Below, piece by piece: positions 26,420-35,130 of a stretch of 64,000 nucleotides of DNA. The position numbers and the translations under genes are program-made. The DNA is from Polyangiaceae bacterium (GTDB taxonomy: Bacteria; Myxococcota_A; Polyangia; Polyangiales; Polyangiaceae), in contig JAHBVY010000002.1 of assembly GCA_019637265.1 (NCBI GenBank), forward strand, positions 832,861 to 896,860, written 5' to 3'. A model generated the notes under the pieces. It was not told where the DNA came from and did no database searches. It saw only the letters and a list, made by a program, of their open reading frames with translations. The stretch's first letter is position 1. Every line of letters starts with the position of its first letter.

Positions 26420-27697
26420 TCAGAAGAACATCCAACTGACGAACAGCTCCCCGTACGGCTTCAGGTCGGTGAACTCATTGCCCTCTCGGTGCAGGCGGTC
26501 TGAGAGCGCGTCCGCCTCGGCGAGCACGCCTGGGTCCGCCTCGTAGCTCGAGTCGCCGAGCTTCGTCGGGTGCGCCACGATGCCCGCCAGGAGCCCGAAG
26601 CGGAAGCGATCCGCGCGGAAACCATAGCCGATGCCGAGGCTCGCGATCAGCGGGGTGCCATCGCGCGTATACGTGAGCCGGTCCCCAGCGTCATTTCGGG
26701 CGGTGCCTTCAAAGTCGTAGATGGCCACGCCGAGCCCCAAATCCGCGATCGGAGAGTGACGCTCGAGCAGCCACAGCCGCCCGCGCAGCATGATGTTGAA
26801 GTTGGTGTAGTCAGCCTGGATGTCACTGTTGGCGGTCTGCGCCTCGATCTCCCCTTGATCGTAGCCAACCCAGAGCCCCACCTCGAGCCAGCACAGCGGC
26901 TGGGTGGAGAGGCTCACACCAAACATGGAGCTCGGCCCCAGCGCGCTGAGCCCCAGCCCGCTGATCCACTCGCAGTCCCGCTTGGGCTCCTCCGGCGGCG
27001 CCTCCACCACGGGCTCGGGCTCGGGCTCCGGCTCGGGGGCTGGCGCCTCCTCCTCCTCAGCCTGCTGGCGCGCGAGCGCCTCGCCGCCCTCCGTCACGTG
27101 AAACTCCACACGCCGGTTCTGCGCCCAGGGCCCCTCGCACACCGACTGATCCGCCGGCACCTTGTTGTGGCACTCCGGCGGCTCCGCCACCTTCGGGCTC
27201 TCTTCCCCCATGCCCACCGACGTCAGCCGCGACTCGTCCACGCCGCGCGCGATGAGCCAGTCACGGAGCGCCGCCACGCGGCGGTTCGACAGCTCCTTGT
27301 TGTACTGGTTGGTGCCGCGTGAATCCGTGTGACCCTCGATGCGGATCTTCACGTCGGGGTGATCTTTCAAGAACGTCAGCAAGCCTGACGCGCTCTTCTG
27401 CGTCTGCTCGTCACCGCGCAGCTCCGCGCGGTTGTACTCGAACTCGATCGAGCCGCTGTACTCGAGGCGCCCATCCACGTAGCGGAAGTCCTTCGTAGGG
27501 CGCTTCGCGACGGTCGTGTCCTCACCGGACGGTTCGTCCGTATCCTTGTCTATCTCCCCGGAGGCGTCGAGGTGTGCGTCCCCCGCGCTGCTCGCGCCGA
27601 AGCTCGCGCTGCCACGAGCGGTGCACCCGAGCGCCACCACCCCAATCGCTCCAACCCAGACCGAGAGCCGCGCGGCCCCCAACCAACTGTAAGCCAT
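26420..27697 (-). CDS. OmpA-family lipoprotein with C-terminal beta-barrel-like domain (inverted order)
   Basis: 425 residues. The signal ends GVVALGCTARG (probable lipidation). The peptidoglycan-binding OmpA domain comes first (about 80-205): SIEFEYNRAELRG, KIRIEGHTDSRGTNQYN, LSNRRVAALRDWL and QNRRVEFHV carry the diaminopimelate-binding Asp/Arg pattern. A Glu/Pro linker follows, then about 185 residues of amphipathic strands ending in VSWMFF, with the terminal Phe used by the BAM machinery. In ordinary OmpA proteins the barrel precedes the peptidoglycan domain, so the order here is reversed. Shares a terminator region with the zinc-ribbon gene. Confidence 0.88.
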   Translation of the reverse strand: MAYSWLGAARLSVWVGAIGVVALGCTARGSASFGASSAGDAHLDASGEIDKDTDEPSGEDTTVAKRPTKDFRYVDGRLEYSGSIEFEYNRAELRGDEQTQKSASGLLTFLKDHPDVKIRIEGHTDSRGTNQYNKELSNRRVAALRDWLIARGVDESRLTSVGMGEESPKVAEPPECHNKVPADQSVCEGPWAQNRRVEFHVTEGGEALARQQAEEEEAPAPEPEPEPEPVVEAPPEEPKRDCEWISGLGLSALGPSSMFGVSLSTQPLCWLEVGLWVGYDQGEIEAQTANSDIQADYTNFNIMLRGRLWLLERHSPIADLGLGVAIYDFEGTARNDAGDRLTYTRDGTPLIASLGIGYGFRADRFRFGLLAGIVAHPTKLGDSSYEADPGVLAEADALSDRLHREGNEFTDLKPYGELFVSWMFF

Positions 27698-27957
27698 GGG
27701 CGAGGTGTAGCGCGTCGGCTCGCGCGTCGCCCTCCGAATGCGCGCGGCGTCTCCTTATGGAAGTGCCACGAACGCAGCCACCTGCCCGCTATCGCGAGCG
27801 CGTCATACGCTGTCCGCCCTGAACTCCCCCCAAGCACAAGCGGTGCATTCACGCGCACCGAGCGACTCCACCTCGCTGGCCTCGCACCTTGCATCACGCC
27901 GTGACGTTTTTTGTACGGCGCCAGGGACGGCGATCGTGAAAAACACCAAGGAAACAG

Positions 27958-28031
27958 CGCGCCCCGCAGGATTCGAACCTGCGACCTGCGGATTCGAAGT
28001 CCGACGCTCTATCCAGCTGAGCTAGGGGCGC
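27958..28031 (-). tRNA. tRNA-Arg(TCG)
   Basis: On the minus strand a 7-bp acceptor stem (GCGCCCC with GGGGCGC) encloses a D arm (GCTCAGCTGGATAGAGC), an anticodon loop CTTCGAA giving anticodon TCG, and a T arm with GTTCGAATC. 74 bases without an encoded CCA (the genome continues CTG after the discriminator). It reads CGN arginine codons. Confidence 0.95.
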
Positions 28032-28237
28032 ATGAGGTGGCGCTGATCCAAAAGCAACCGCTCACCCCCGCGACTACTACCCGAAGCCCCCACCCGCGTC
28101 CAGTCGCCCTCACCGAGCCGTAGGACGGCTGACGGCTCACCCTGCTGATCGGACTGTGCCAGCTGACACGGGCGCGGCGCCTCGCACCGCGATGAACAGG
28201 GACAGCTCACGCGCAAGGACGACCCTCAATCGTGAGC

Positions 28238-28990
28238 TCATGGCGACGTCAGCCCGTACGCCTCGAGCTCGATCACCACGCGCTCCCCTTGCGTCACCGT
28301 CTCCGTCTTCACCAGCGCGGCGATGGGCACGCTCGAGTGATGCCAGGCGCGCCCCTTGGAGGCGATGCCATACACCTTGACGTCGAGGTCGCGGTAGTAG
28401 CTCCCCGGGAAGCGCCCCGCCGGCACCGTCACATCTTCCTTCTCCATCTTCTCGAAGCTCACGTAGCCGAGTGCCCCGAGCTGCCCCCGCAGCCCCTGGA
28501 GCACTGGTTTCAGCAGCACGCCGCTCACCTGGTGCTCCTTACCGTCAGGCAGCTTGACCTTCGCCCGCTTGACGTTCAGCGAGTCGTAGTCGCGCCCCAG
28601 CTCGAAGCTCATCAGCATGCTCACCGTGGCCTCCCCGGAGCTGCCCTGGGTGCTGATGTCGATCCAGTGCGCCCCCGACTCCTCACCCGTGACGCGATAC
28701 GTGAGCGTGGTGCCGCCACCCTGAGTCGACTTGTAGCGCGCCCACTGCCCCACCGCGATCGGCAGCGGCTTCACCCCGGACGCCGTCTGCACGGGGTTTT
28801 GGGGGTTGGCGTCGCCCTGGGCCGGCGCCGTGGCGGTGCCCGCTGAACCAGCGGCAGCCGCTTTGCGCTCGTTCTCGTCAGGCTCCGGAACCCATTTGCA
28901 CGCGAGCAACGCGCCCAGCGTGAGCACGACGAACAGCGGCGACCCGTATCGCGCCGCACGGCGCTCCCCTAGCGTGACGTATGAAACCAT
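28238..28990 (-). CDS. Lipoprotein of unknown function
   Basis: Start ATG 28990 (MVSYVTLGE) gives 250 residues with a lipoprotein signal VLTLGALLACKW. A disordered Ala/Gly linker contains a copy of the dispersed TTTTGGGGGTT motif read as ANPQNP. The body is beta-rich (ARYKSTQGGGTTLTYRVTG, HWIDISTQG, then VPAGRFPGSYY) and resembles periplasmic lipocalin-like or DUF3108-like folds, but I cannot name the family. The stop at 28238 lies about 205 bases from tRNA-Arg. The frame's extension beyond 28990 overlaps the upstream membrane-protein gene and is not used. Confidence 0.75.
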   Translation of the reverse strand: MVSYVTLGERRAARYGSPLFVVLTLGALLACKWVPEPDENERKAAAAGSAGTATAPAQGDANPQNPVQTASGVKPLPIAVGQWARYKSTQGGGTTLTYRVTGEESGAHWIDISTQGSSGEATVSMLMSFELGRDYDSLNVKRAKVKLPDGKEHQVSGVLLKPVLQGLRGQLGALGYVSFEKMEKEDVTVPAGRFPGSYYRDLDVKVYGIASKGRAWHHSSVPIAALVKTETVTQGERVVIELEAYGLTSP

Positions 28991-29013
28991 GAGGCTCGTT
29001 ACCCCACCCCACC

Positions 29014-29334
29014 TCAAAACCAAAGCCCCCAAGCGACTAGCCAAACCCCCAACCCCAAACCCACGAGCGCCACTTGGTTCGGTCCACCCTTGGCGCGGCG
29101 ATCCAACGCGTAACCCAGGAGCGCCAGCGGCCACACGCACAGCGCCGCCACGACCCAGAAGGGGCGCGCCACCTCGTAGCGGCCGGCGTCCACCGTGATG
29201 AGCACCACCACCGCGAGCCACGTCAGCACCTGCGCCGGCACCCACAGCGGATCGAAGGCCGCGCCGATCAGCGCCAACACGGGCGGCGTCGCCGCCAGCG
29301 CGATGCCCAGACGATCCGAGAAGCTTGGCTCCAT
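29014..29334 (-). CDS. Small polytopic membrane protein
   Basis: 106 residues, almost entirely four hydrophobic segments (GIALAATPPVLALIGAAF, VLTWLAVVVLITV, FWVVAALCVWPLALLGYAL, VALVGLGLGVWLVAWGLWF) with a positively charged loop LDRRAKGGP. ATG start. The last segment is encoded by a run containing the dispersed AACCCCCAA-type motif. It lies 23 bases upstream of the lipoprotein gene on the same strand and may be co-transcribed. No family recognised. Confidence 0.7.
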   Translation of the reverse strand: MEPSFSDRLGIALAATPPVLALIGAAFDPLWVPAQVLTWLAVVVLITVDAGRYEVARPFWVVAALCVWPLALLGYALDRRAKGGPNQVALVGLGLGVWLVAWGLWF

Positions 29335-29375
29335 ACTCCGCGAAGCGTACCCGAGCCGCGCGCCGGTGAACGCCT

Positions 29376-30332
29376 TCAGCCTCCCAGCGGCACACCGAAG
29401 TCGATCAGCGGACCGCGCGGCACCACGCGGCTCGGGTTGATGGTGGGGTGGCTCTGGTAATAGTGGTTCTTGATGTGGCTGAGCCGCACCGTCTGGGCCA
29501 CGCCAGGCAGCGCGAGGATGCGCCGCGTGTAAGCCCAGAGGTTCGGGTAATCCACCAAGCGCCGGAGGTTACACTTGAAGTGCCCCACGTACACCGCGTC
29601 GAAGCGCACCAGGGTGGTGAACAGGCGGACGTCCGCCTCCGTGAGCTGCCCGCCCACCAGGTAGCTCCCGCTAGCGGTCAGCTCCTCTAACCTATCGAGC
29701 GCCTCGAACAGCTCCGTCACGGCCTCCTCGTAGGCCTCCTGGGTGGTGGCGAAGCCCGCGCGGTACACGCCGTTATTCACCTGCGGGTACACCCAGGCGT
29801 TGACCTCATCAATTTCCTTGCGCAAATGCTCAGGGTAGATGTCCACGCTCGGGTCGCCGCTGAACTCGCTGTTCAGCATGCGGATGATCTCCGAGCTCTC
29901 GTTGTTCACCACCCGGCGCTCCTGCTTGTCCCACAGGACGGGCACCGTCACGCGCCCGGTGTAGCGCGCGTCGCTCAGCTGGTAGAGCTGATACAAGCGG
30001 CTCACGCCTTCCACGTGGTCCGGCAGCTCCGGCGTGAACACCCAGCCTTGCTCCCCCATGAGCCAGTGCACGGCGCTGACGGACACCACCTCCGTCAGCC
30101 GCTTCAGCTCCCGCACGATCAGCGTCCGGTGCGCCCAAGGGCAGGCGTAGCTGACGTACAGGTGGTAGCGCCCCGGCTCGAACGGCAGCTCATCTGACGT
30201 TTCCGGCGTCTGTGCGGGGATGGAGGCCCGCACTTGACGACGGAACGCCGAGCTCTGCCGTACGAAGCGCCCGCCGCTCGCCTTCGTGTCGTACCAGGTG
30301 TCGTGCCACTCGCCGTCGATCAACAGACCCAT
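29376..30332 (-). CDS. Glutathionyl-hydroquinone reductase (Xi-class GST, YqjG-like)
   Basis: Start ATG 30332 (MGLLIDGEW) has GGAGG four bases upstream and gives 318 residues, the family's usual length. It reduces glutathionyl-hydroquinones using glutathione. The catalytic cysteine motif is YACPWAHRTL near residue 60; the quinone-binding tyrosines and the NNESSEIIRMLN glutathione-binding segment follow, with the helical C domain (SYLVGGQLTEADVRLFTTLVRFDAVYVGHFKCN) unmistakable for the class. The gene is free-standing, between a small membrane protein and tRNA-Lys. Confidence 0.95.
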   Translation of the reverse strand: MGLLIDGEWHDTWYDTKASGGRFVRQSSAFRRQVRASIPAQTPETSDELPFEPGRYHLYVSYACPWAHRTLIVRELKRLTEVVSVSAVHWLMGEQGWVFTPELPDHVEGVSRLYQLYQLSDARYTGRVTVPVLWDKQERRVVNNESSEIIRMLNSEFSGDPSVDIYPEHLRKEIDEVNAWVYPQVNNGVYRAGFATTQEAYEEAVTELFEALDRLEELTASGSYLVGGQLTEADVRLFTTLVRFDAVYVGHFKCNLRRLVDYPNLWAYTRRILALPGVAQTVRLSHIKNHYYQSHPTINPSRVVPRGPLIDFGVPLGG

Positions 30333-30435
30333 GCCGTCCTCCGAGCAAGAGCCTAAGGCACCGCGCGCCTGAGCGGCGCCCCCCGACGCGAGACACAGCG
30401 TCCCACGAAGCTCGACAACAAGGCAGCCACCGCAG

Positions 30436-30520
30436 CGGCAGCCCCCCGTGGTCGCCCACACACCGGCTGCGTCACCTGTAGGGGCGGCCCCCCGTGGCCG
30501 CCCGCCCCCCGTGGCCGCCC
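30436..30520. repeat. Cluster of three short GC-rich palindrome units next to tRNA-Lys
   Basis: Three near-identical units of the form GCCCCCCGTGGYCGCCC occur at about 30440-30457, 30487-30503 and 30504-30520, the second preceded by GTAGGGGCG at 30478-30486. This is the local form of the GTAGGGGC/GCCCCTAC palindrome family seen at six other places in the window. Intergenic, 15 bases from the 3' end of the tRNA. Confidence 0.7.
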
Positions 30521-30534
30521 GCAACGTGACCCGT

Positions 30535-30610
30535 TGGTGGGACATGAAGGACTCGAACCTTCAGCCAATGGATTAAGAGTCCACTGCTCTACCAATTGAG
30601 CTAATGTCCC
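30535..30610 (-). tRNA. tRNA-Lys(CTT)
   Basis: On the minus strand: acceptor stem GGGACAT/ATGTCCC, D arm GCTCAATTGGTAGAGC, anticodon loop CTCTTAA giving anticodon CTT, T arm GGTTCGAGTCC. Genomically encoded CCA at the 3' end (30537-30535). 76 bases including CCA. Confidence 0.96.
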
Positions 30611-30659
30611 GGAGGAGCGGCGTTTTATCACCCAAAGGTCCGCTGTCAAAGGATTTCCA

Positions 30660-31367
30660 TCACCCCGACAGCGCGTAGGTGACGAGCAGCACCCCCGCCA
30701 GGAGCAGCAGCAAGCCGGCGGTGCCGGCGCTCCCCATCACGAGCAGGAGCACGCGGATCCGCCAGACGGAGAGCGCCTCGCGCAGCGTCCGCGAGCGAGA
30801 CGACACCTGCCACGAGGCATCCCGCGCGGCGGAGCCCGTCAGCAGGCTGTCCGTTCGACAGTACAAGCAAGTAGCTGCCAGCGCTCCAGGGCTCGCCGGC
30901 AGCGGCGCGCCGCAACCGCGACAACTGGGATCGCCCCCGGGGCGCTCGGGTGGGCCCGCCACCAGCTGCGCGGCGAGATTCAGCCCGGTGGCGCGCGAGC
31001 CGAAGGTCCAGACGGACAGCAGCGCGCCCGGGATGATCGCCGGGATGGTCACCAGGGTCACGCCGACGAGCGGCGTGGGCGTGGGATCTGCGAACCAGGC
31101 GACGACCGCCGAGGCGAGCGGCGGCAGGCAGAAGCTGGCGGCGACCGCCACCCAGTCGAGCGTGCTGCTGGTGGGCTTGGCGAGGCGTCGCCACTTCGGC
31201 TCCACCGCGCGCCTGAGCGCCTCGTGCTGCTCGAGCTGCTGCGCCGCCGCGAGGTACTCCGGCGGGATCGGCACCGCCGCGCCGCAGTAGCGGCACGTGG
31301 TCTGCGCGGCGCGCACCACCGCCGCGTGGCCGCCGCAGGCGTGACAGGTGAGCGGCGTCAGCGCCAT
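30660..31367 (-). CDS. Double zinc-ribbon membrane protein
   Basis: The start is placed at ATG 31367 (MALTPLTCHACGG); an ATG at 31430 is the longer option. 235 residues: ribbon one CHACG...CRYCG, two hydrophobic helices (about 75-125), ribbon two CRGCG...CLYCRTD, then a final hydrophobic pair (MGSAGTAGLLLLLAGVLLVTYAL). The order ribbon-helices-ribbon matches the N-terminal half of the larger protein at 24.4 kb, so the two are likely paralogues, here without a propeller. Role unknown. It lies 50 bases upstream of tRNA-Lys on the same strand. Confidence 0.78.
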   Translation of the reverse strand: MALTPLTCHACGGHAAVVRAAQTTCRYCGAAVPIPPEYLAAAQQLEQHEALRRAVEPKWRRLAKPTSSTLDWVAVAASFCLPPLASAVVAWFADPTPTPLVGVTLVTIPAIIPGALLSVWTFGSRATGLNLAAQLVAGPPERPGGDPSCRGCGAPLPASPGALAATCLYCRTDSLLTGSAARDASWQVSSRSRTLREALSVWRIRVLLLVMGSAGTAGLLLLLAGVLLVTYALSG

Positions 31368-31563
31368 GCAGGCTGCCTCCGGCGCACCGTGACCTGACGG
31401 AGGGCGCCTCCCAACCCCCAAACCCGACAAATAGTCAGCCTAGAGCACTTCATGGCGACGCCTGTCAGGCCGCGGCGCCAGGCGCTCGCGCCGCTGATGG
31501 TCCGCTTAGACAGCTCTGCGTACGGCATCACCTCGCAGCCACCTTCAGTCAGCTGAACGTCCT

Positions 31564-32541
31564 TCATGGCGACGCCTCCCAAGTCACTCGGTGGTACCGC
31601 GCCTCCTCCACCACCAGCTCGTAACGGACCCCGGGCTCCGCCTGGAGCGTGAGCCGCCAGTCCGAGTCGGCGCGGCGCCACTGAGTGATGGGTGGTCTCT
31701 CCTCCCTGGCGCCGGGGCGGCGCTCCAAGAGGATGGGCGGCTTCCCGCTGAAATCGCCACGCGAGCTGACCAACTCCACCGAGCGCGCGCGCGGCACCGT
31801 GAAGTAGACCACCTTGGGCGGCACCTCACAGCCAGCCACCTGCCCGATGCAGAAGTCGATGCTGCGCCCCTCGTAGAGCTGCGCGGGCTCACCGTGGTCG
31901 CGTACTCCGGGCAGCTCCTCGAAGATGGCGCCGCCCACCATGAGCGACGTCACCGACGTCATCACCACCCAGCTCGCGATCCCCGCGCCTTCACGGATGC
32001 GCGAGCTGTCGCCACGAGGGCGCCTCGTGTCGCGGCCCCGCGCGCTCACCCAGGCGCTCAAGATCATGGAGGTGAAGGCGAAGCCGGCGAGCGCGAGCGA
32101 CGAGAGCCCCAGCAAGGTCATCGTCGGAGTCGACGCGAAGACGACCAGCAGCCCGCCGACCGGCACGTAGAACAACCAGGCGGCGAGGTCCTTGGGCCAG
32201 GCGCGGCGGCCCTCCTCCGCGATGTCCTGATGAAGCTCCCCCGAAGCGAGCGACAAGAGGCGCGTGAGCGCCGCCTCCGCCCACACCCCGAGCGTCGCCG
32301 CGACCACCCCGAGGGCGAGGAAGCTCACCACCAGCGCGATCACGAGGCTCATGAAGACAGCGCCGAGGCCCTCCTTCCACGACTCGATCACCGCCGCCCA
32401 CAGCGCCCAACCGATGAGCAGTGCGAGCGCCAAGCCCAGGCCAGCGCCGATGTGCTGGTACCACTCAGCCCGCTTGTCTGACTTTTCCTTGCCCGGCTTG
32501 TTCGCCACGATGACCTTGAAGGGTACGCCCAAAGCCCCCAC
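31564..32541 (-). CDS. Polytopic membrane protein of unknown function
   Basis: 325 residues. Four or five hydrophobic helices (GLGLALALLIGWALWAAVI, FMSLVIALVVSFLALGVVAATLGVW, WLFYVPVGGLLVVF, LALAGFAFTSMILSAWV, WVVMTSVTSLMVGGAIF) are followed from about residue 210 by an extracytoplasmic domain with two cysteines (DFCIGQVAGCEV). It runs head to tail into the zinc-ribbon gene, about 200 bases apart. The last bases of the gene (GGCGTCGCCATGAA) recur about 114 bases downstream, a small local duplication. No family recognised. Confidence 0.7.
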   Translation of the reverse strand: MGALGVPFKVIVANKPGKEKSDKRAEWYQHIGAGLGLALALLIGWALWAAVIESWKEGLGAVFMSLVIALVVSFLALGVVAATLGVWAEAALTRLLSLASGELHQDIAEEGRRAWPKDLAAWLFYVPVGGLLVVFASTPTMTLLGLSSLALAGFAFTSMILSAWVSARGRDTRRPRGDSSRIREGAGIASWVVMTSVTSLMVGGAIFEELPGVRDHGEPAQLYEGRSIDFCIGQVAGCEVPPKVVYFTVPRARSVELVSSRGDFSGKPPILLERRPGAREERPPITQWRRADSDWRLTLQAEPGVRYELVVEEARYHRVTWEASP

Positions 32542-32560
32542 CGGCGGAAGCGGGCAACGC

Positions 32561-34408
32561 CTACTCCCGTACGTTCAGCTCGAGCTTCCAGCGCTCGTTC
32601 GGCGAGAGCGGCTCCATCGGCTCCGCCTCCAAGAGCAGGGTGCCGATGGCGGTCACCGACGCCCCGAGCCGGATCGGCACCAGGTCTCCCTCCGCGCGGC
32701 CCTCCGCCGGCAGCGTGGCCTCGATGGGCGCGAGCTCCGTCAGCTCATCGGGAGACCAGGTCAACAGCTCGGTCCCCGCGACATCTTGTCTCCGCACGGA
32801 ACTGCCGAAGAAGCGGAACCGCACCGGCTCCCCCACGATGAGCGCCAGCTCCTGCGGTGGGAGCTCTGCTTGGGTGCCCTCTTCCATCCCGAACGGCGCC
32901 ACGCACAGCGCGCTGACGGGCGGCTCCAGGCCGGGCACGGCGGGCGTCGGCGCCTCGATGCCCACGTAATAAGCGCGCGCGGTCCCGCCGCGGATCTTGA
33001 GCGCCCCGCTGCGACGCACCGCCCCGAAGTAGGCCGCGCCACGCGCCACCGCCAAGTCCAAGTCGCCGTAAGGCAGCTCCACTGCTGATGGCGCGCCCTC
33101 CGCCTCGAGCCACCCATTCAGGATAGTCAGAATACGTGACTTGATGCTGGGCGCCTTGAGCACCCCGCCGTTGAACAAAACGCGCGTCGGGCGCAGGAGG
33201 CCGCCCGCGCCCGCTGAGCCAGCGCCCCCTGAGCCAGCGCCCGAACCGCCCAGCGCCCCCGCCTGCCGCGTGAGGAACGCCGCCAAGTGGCGCGTCACCG
33301 CGGGGTCCGAAGCGTAAGGCAGGCCCACCTGAGTGAGCCCCGCGCGCGCGCGCTGCTTGGGCCGCGCGTCGCGGGTCACCTCCGGGAAGAAGCCCTCCAA
33401 GATCACCTGCTCCACGTCCTCACGGCGAAGCGAGGCCCGCAGCGAGCCACCGAGCAGCTGCGAGCCGCGCGTCGGCACCACCACCGGTACTTCAGTCAAG
33501 TCAGGTTCACTGAATAGTCGCTCCTTGGCGGCGCGACAAGCGTGGGTGAGCGCCGCGAGCTGCCAACGATCGAGCGGCTGCGGCGCCTGCTCAGTGTCCG
33601 CCGGAGCGGCCAGGCGCGCGGCCAAGGTGTGCGCCAGCGCCAAGTCCATGTTGTCTCCACCGAGCAGGATGTGGTCACCCACCGCCACCCGCTCGAGCGA
33701 CAGCGCGCCGTCCTGCTCTTTGCAAGCGATGGCGGAGAAGTCCGTGGTGCCGCCGCCGATGTCCACCACCAAGATCAGATCGCCAACGGACAGCTCCTGG
33801 CGCCAAGCGTCCCCCATCGCCTCGAGCCACGCGTACAACGCCGCCTGAGGCTCTTCGAGCAGGCTCACCTGCTCGAAGCCCGCGGCGTAGGCCGCCTCCA
33901 CCGTCAGGTCACGCGCGGCCGCATCGAACGAGGCCGGCACCGCCAACACCACCTCTTGCTCCGCGAGCGGCGGGTGCGAACGGTCGCTCGCCTGCCAACT
34001 CTCCGCCAGGTGATCGAGGTAGCGAAACGAGGCCTCCACCGGGGAGATCTTCTCCACGTCGTCCTGCGCGCCGAGCGGCAGCACCTCCGCGCGCCGATCG
34101 ATGCCGGTGTGGCTGAGCCAGCTCTTCGCGCTGGAGATCACCCGCCCCGGCGCCTCCGCCGAGCGGCGCCGCGCCAGCTCACCCACCGCGAAGCGACGCT
34201 CGGCGTCCCATGGCAGCGAGAGCGCGCCCTCCCCCTGATGCGCGAAGTAGACGAAGCTCGGGAGCAGCGGGCGCGCCTCGTGCTCACCGCGGCTCGTGAG
34301 CTGCGTCACCCCCAACACCTCCGAGCGGGCGCCTTCGCGCTGCGTGTCCACCGTGGCGAGCGCGCTGTGGGTGGTCCCCAAGTCGATCCCCACGACGAAG
34401 CGGCTCAC
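32561..34408 (-). CDS. Hsp70-family ATPase (DnaK-like, atypical)
   Basis: 615 residues, GTG start. The ATPase signatures are intact: VGIDLGTTHSALA (phosphate 1), VVDIGGGTTDFSAIA (phosphate 2) and VLFNGGVLKAPSIKSRIL near residue 400. The C-terminal approximately 190 residues are beta-rich and shorter than DnaK's substrate domain, with no helical lid or EEVD-like tail, so this is an accessory Hsp70 rather than the housekeeping DnaK. It overlaps the preceding DUF2760 gene by GTGA, a translational coupling that marks the known Hsp70-DUF2760 pairing. Substrates are unknown. Confidence 0.93.
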   Translation of the reverse strand: MSRFVVGIDLGTTHSALATVDTQREGARSEVLGVTQLTSRGEHEARPLLPSFVYFAHQGEGALSLPWDAERRFAVGELARRRSAEAPGRVISSAKSWLSHTGIDRRAEVLPLGAQDDVEKISPVEASFRYLDHLAESWQASDRSHPPLAEQEVVLAVPASFDAAARDLTVEAAYAAGFEQVSLLEEPQAALYAWLEAMGDAWRQELSVGDLILVVDIGGGTTDFSAIACKEQDGALSLERVAVGDHILLGGDNMDLALAHTLAARLAAPADTEQAPQPLDRWQLAALTHACRAAKERLFSEPDLTEVPVVVPTRGSQLLGGSLRASLRREDVEQVILEGFFPEVTRDARPKQRARAGLTQVGLPYASDPAVTRHLAAFLTRQAGALGGSGAGSGGAGSAGAGGLLRPTRVLFNGGVLKAPSIKSRILTILNGWLEAEGAPSAVELPYGDLDLAVARGAAYFGAVRRSGALKIRGGTARAYYVGIEAPTPAVPGLEPPVSALCVAPFGMEEGTQAELPPQELALIVGEPVRFRFFGSSVRRQDVAGTELLTWSPDELTELAPIEATLPAEGRAEGDLVPIRLGASVTAIGTLLLEAEPMEPLSPNERWKLELNVRE

Positions 34409-35100
34409 AGCTCCACCTCCGCCGGCGCGATCACCGAGCCATCACGCGCTGCGTCCAGCTCCGGCAACGTGAGGCGCTCCGCGCGCCAGCCATGGTGCCG
34501 CAGCACACCGGTGAACGGCGCCGAGCCGCCCACCGCACCCGTCAGCTTGATGGCCTGTGCGTCGTACTCCGCCGGCACCGTCACCTTCGCGCCCTCCTGC
34601 TCCTCGCGCACCGGCGTGAGCTCCAGGTAAGGCTTCAGCGCCGCGCGGCAGCCTTCGTGGATCACGCGGGCGGCGCCGCCCACGTCAGCGTCAGGGAAGC
34701 TCACGATATCTTGCTGCAGGAAGTCCACCAGGCGCCCTTCGCGCTGCAGCGCCGCGAGCATCCACAGCGCACCCTGGCGCTCTCCATCGCGACGCCCCGC
34801 CTCCACGTCGCTCTTCAGCGCGCTCAGCTCAGCGCGCGTCTCCGCGAGCGCCGCCGAAGCGAAGGTGAGATCGCGCTCGAGCGCCGCCTGACGGTCAGCC
34901 AAACCGGCTTTCATGCCCTCGGAGTCAGCTACACTGCCTTTCGCGCTGCCCTCATCGCCGTCACCCGCCGTCAGCTCACCCCGCGGCCCCTGCGTGAGCG
35001 CCGCCGCGCGCCCCGCGAAGGCTCCGTCGAAGAGCACCTTGAAGAACACCACGTACGCCAGCCACAGGCGCGCGAACAAGCCGAGTGAAGGTTCTGCCAC
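34405..35100 (-). CDS. DUF2760-domain partner of the Hsp70
   Basis: 231 residues. An N-terminal hydrophobic stretch (LFARLWLAYVVFFKVLF) may touch the membrane. A coiled-coil region (about 65-105: ADRQAALERDLTF then ETRAELSALKSDVEAGR) precedes the conserved C-terminal domain with LWMLAALQREGRLVDFLQQDI, ARVIHEGCRAALKPYLEL and PFTGVLRHHGWRA, characteristic of DUF2760. In other genomes this family sits next to an Hsp70 gene, as here, so it is probably a co-chaperone or client adaptor. Divergent from the Nif3-like gene across only 30 bases. Confidence 0.88.
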   Translation of the reverse strand: MAEPSLGLFARLWLAYVVFFKVLFDGAFAGRAAALTQGPRGELTAGDGDEGSAKGSVADSEGMKAGLADRQAALERDLTFASAALAETRAELSALKSDVEAGRRDGERQGALWMLAALQREGRLVDFLQQDIVSFPDADVGGAARVIHEGCRAALKPYLELTPVREEQEGAKVTVPAEYDAQAIKLTGAVGGSAPFTGVLRHHGWRAERLTLPELDAARDGSVIAPAEVEL

Positions 35101-35130
35101 GAGGCGTGTTCTGGCCTATCCTCCCCCCCC

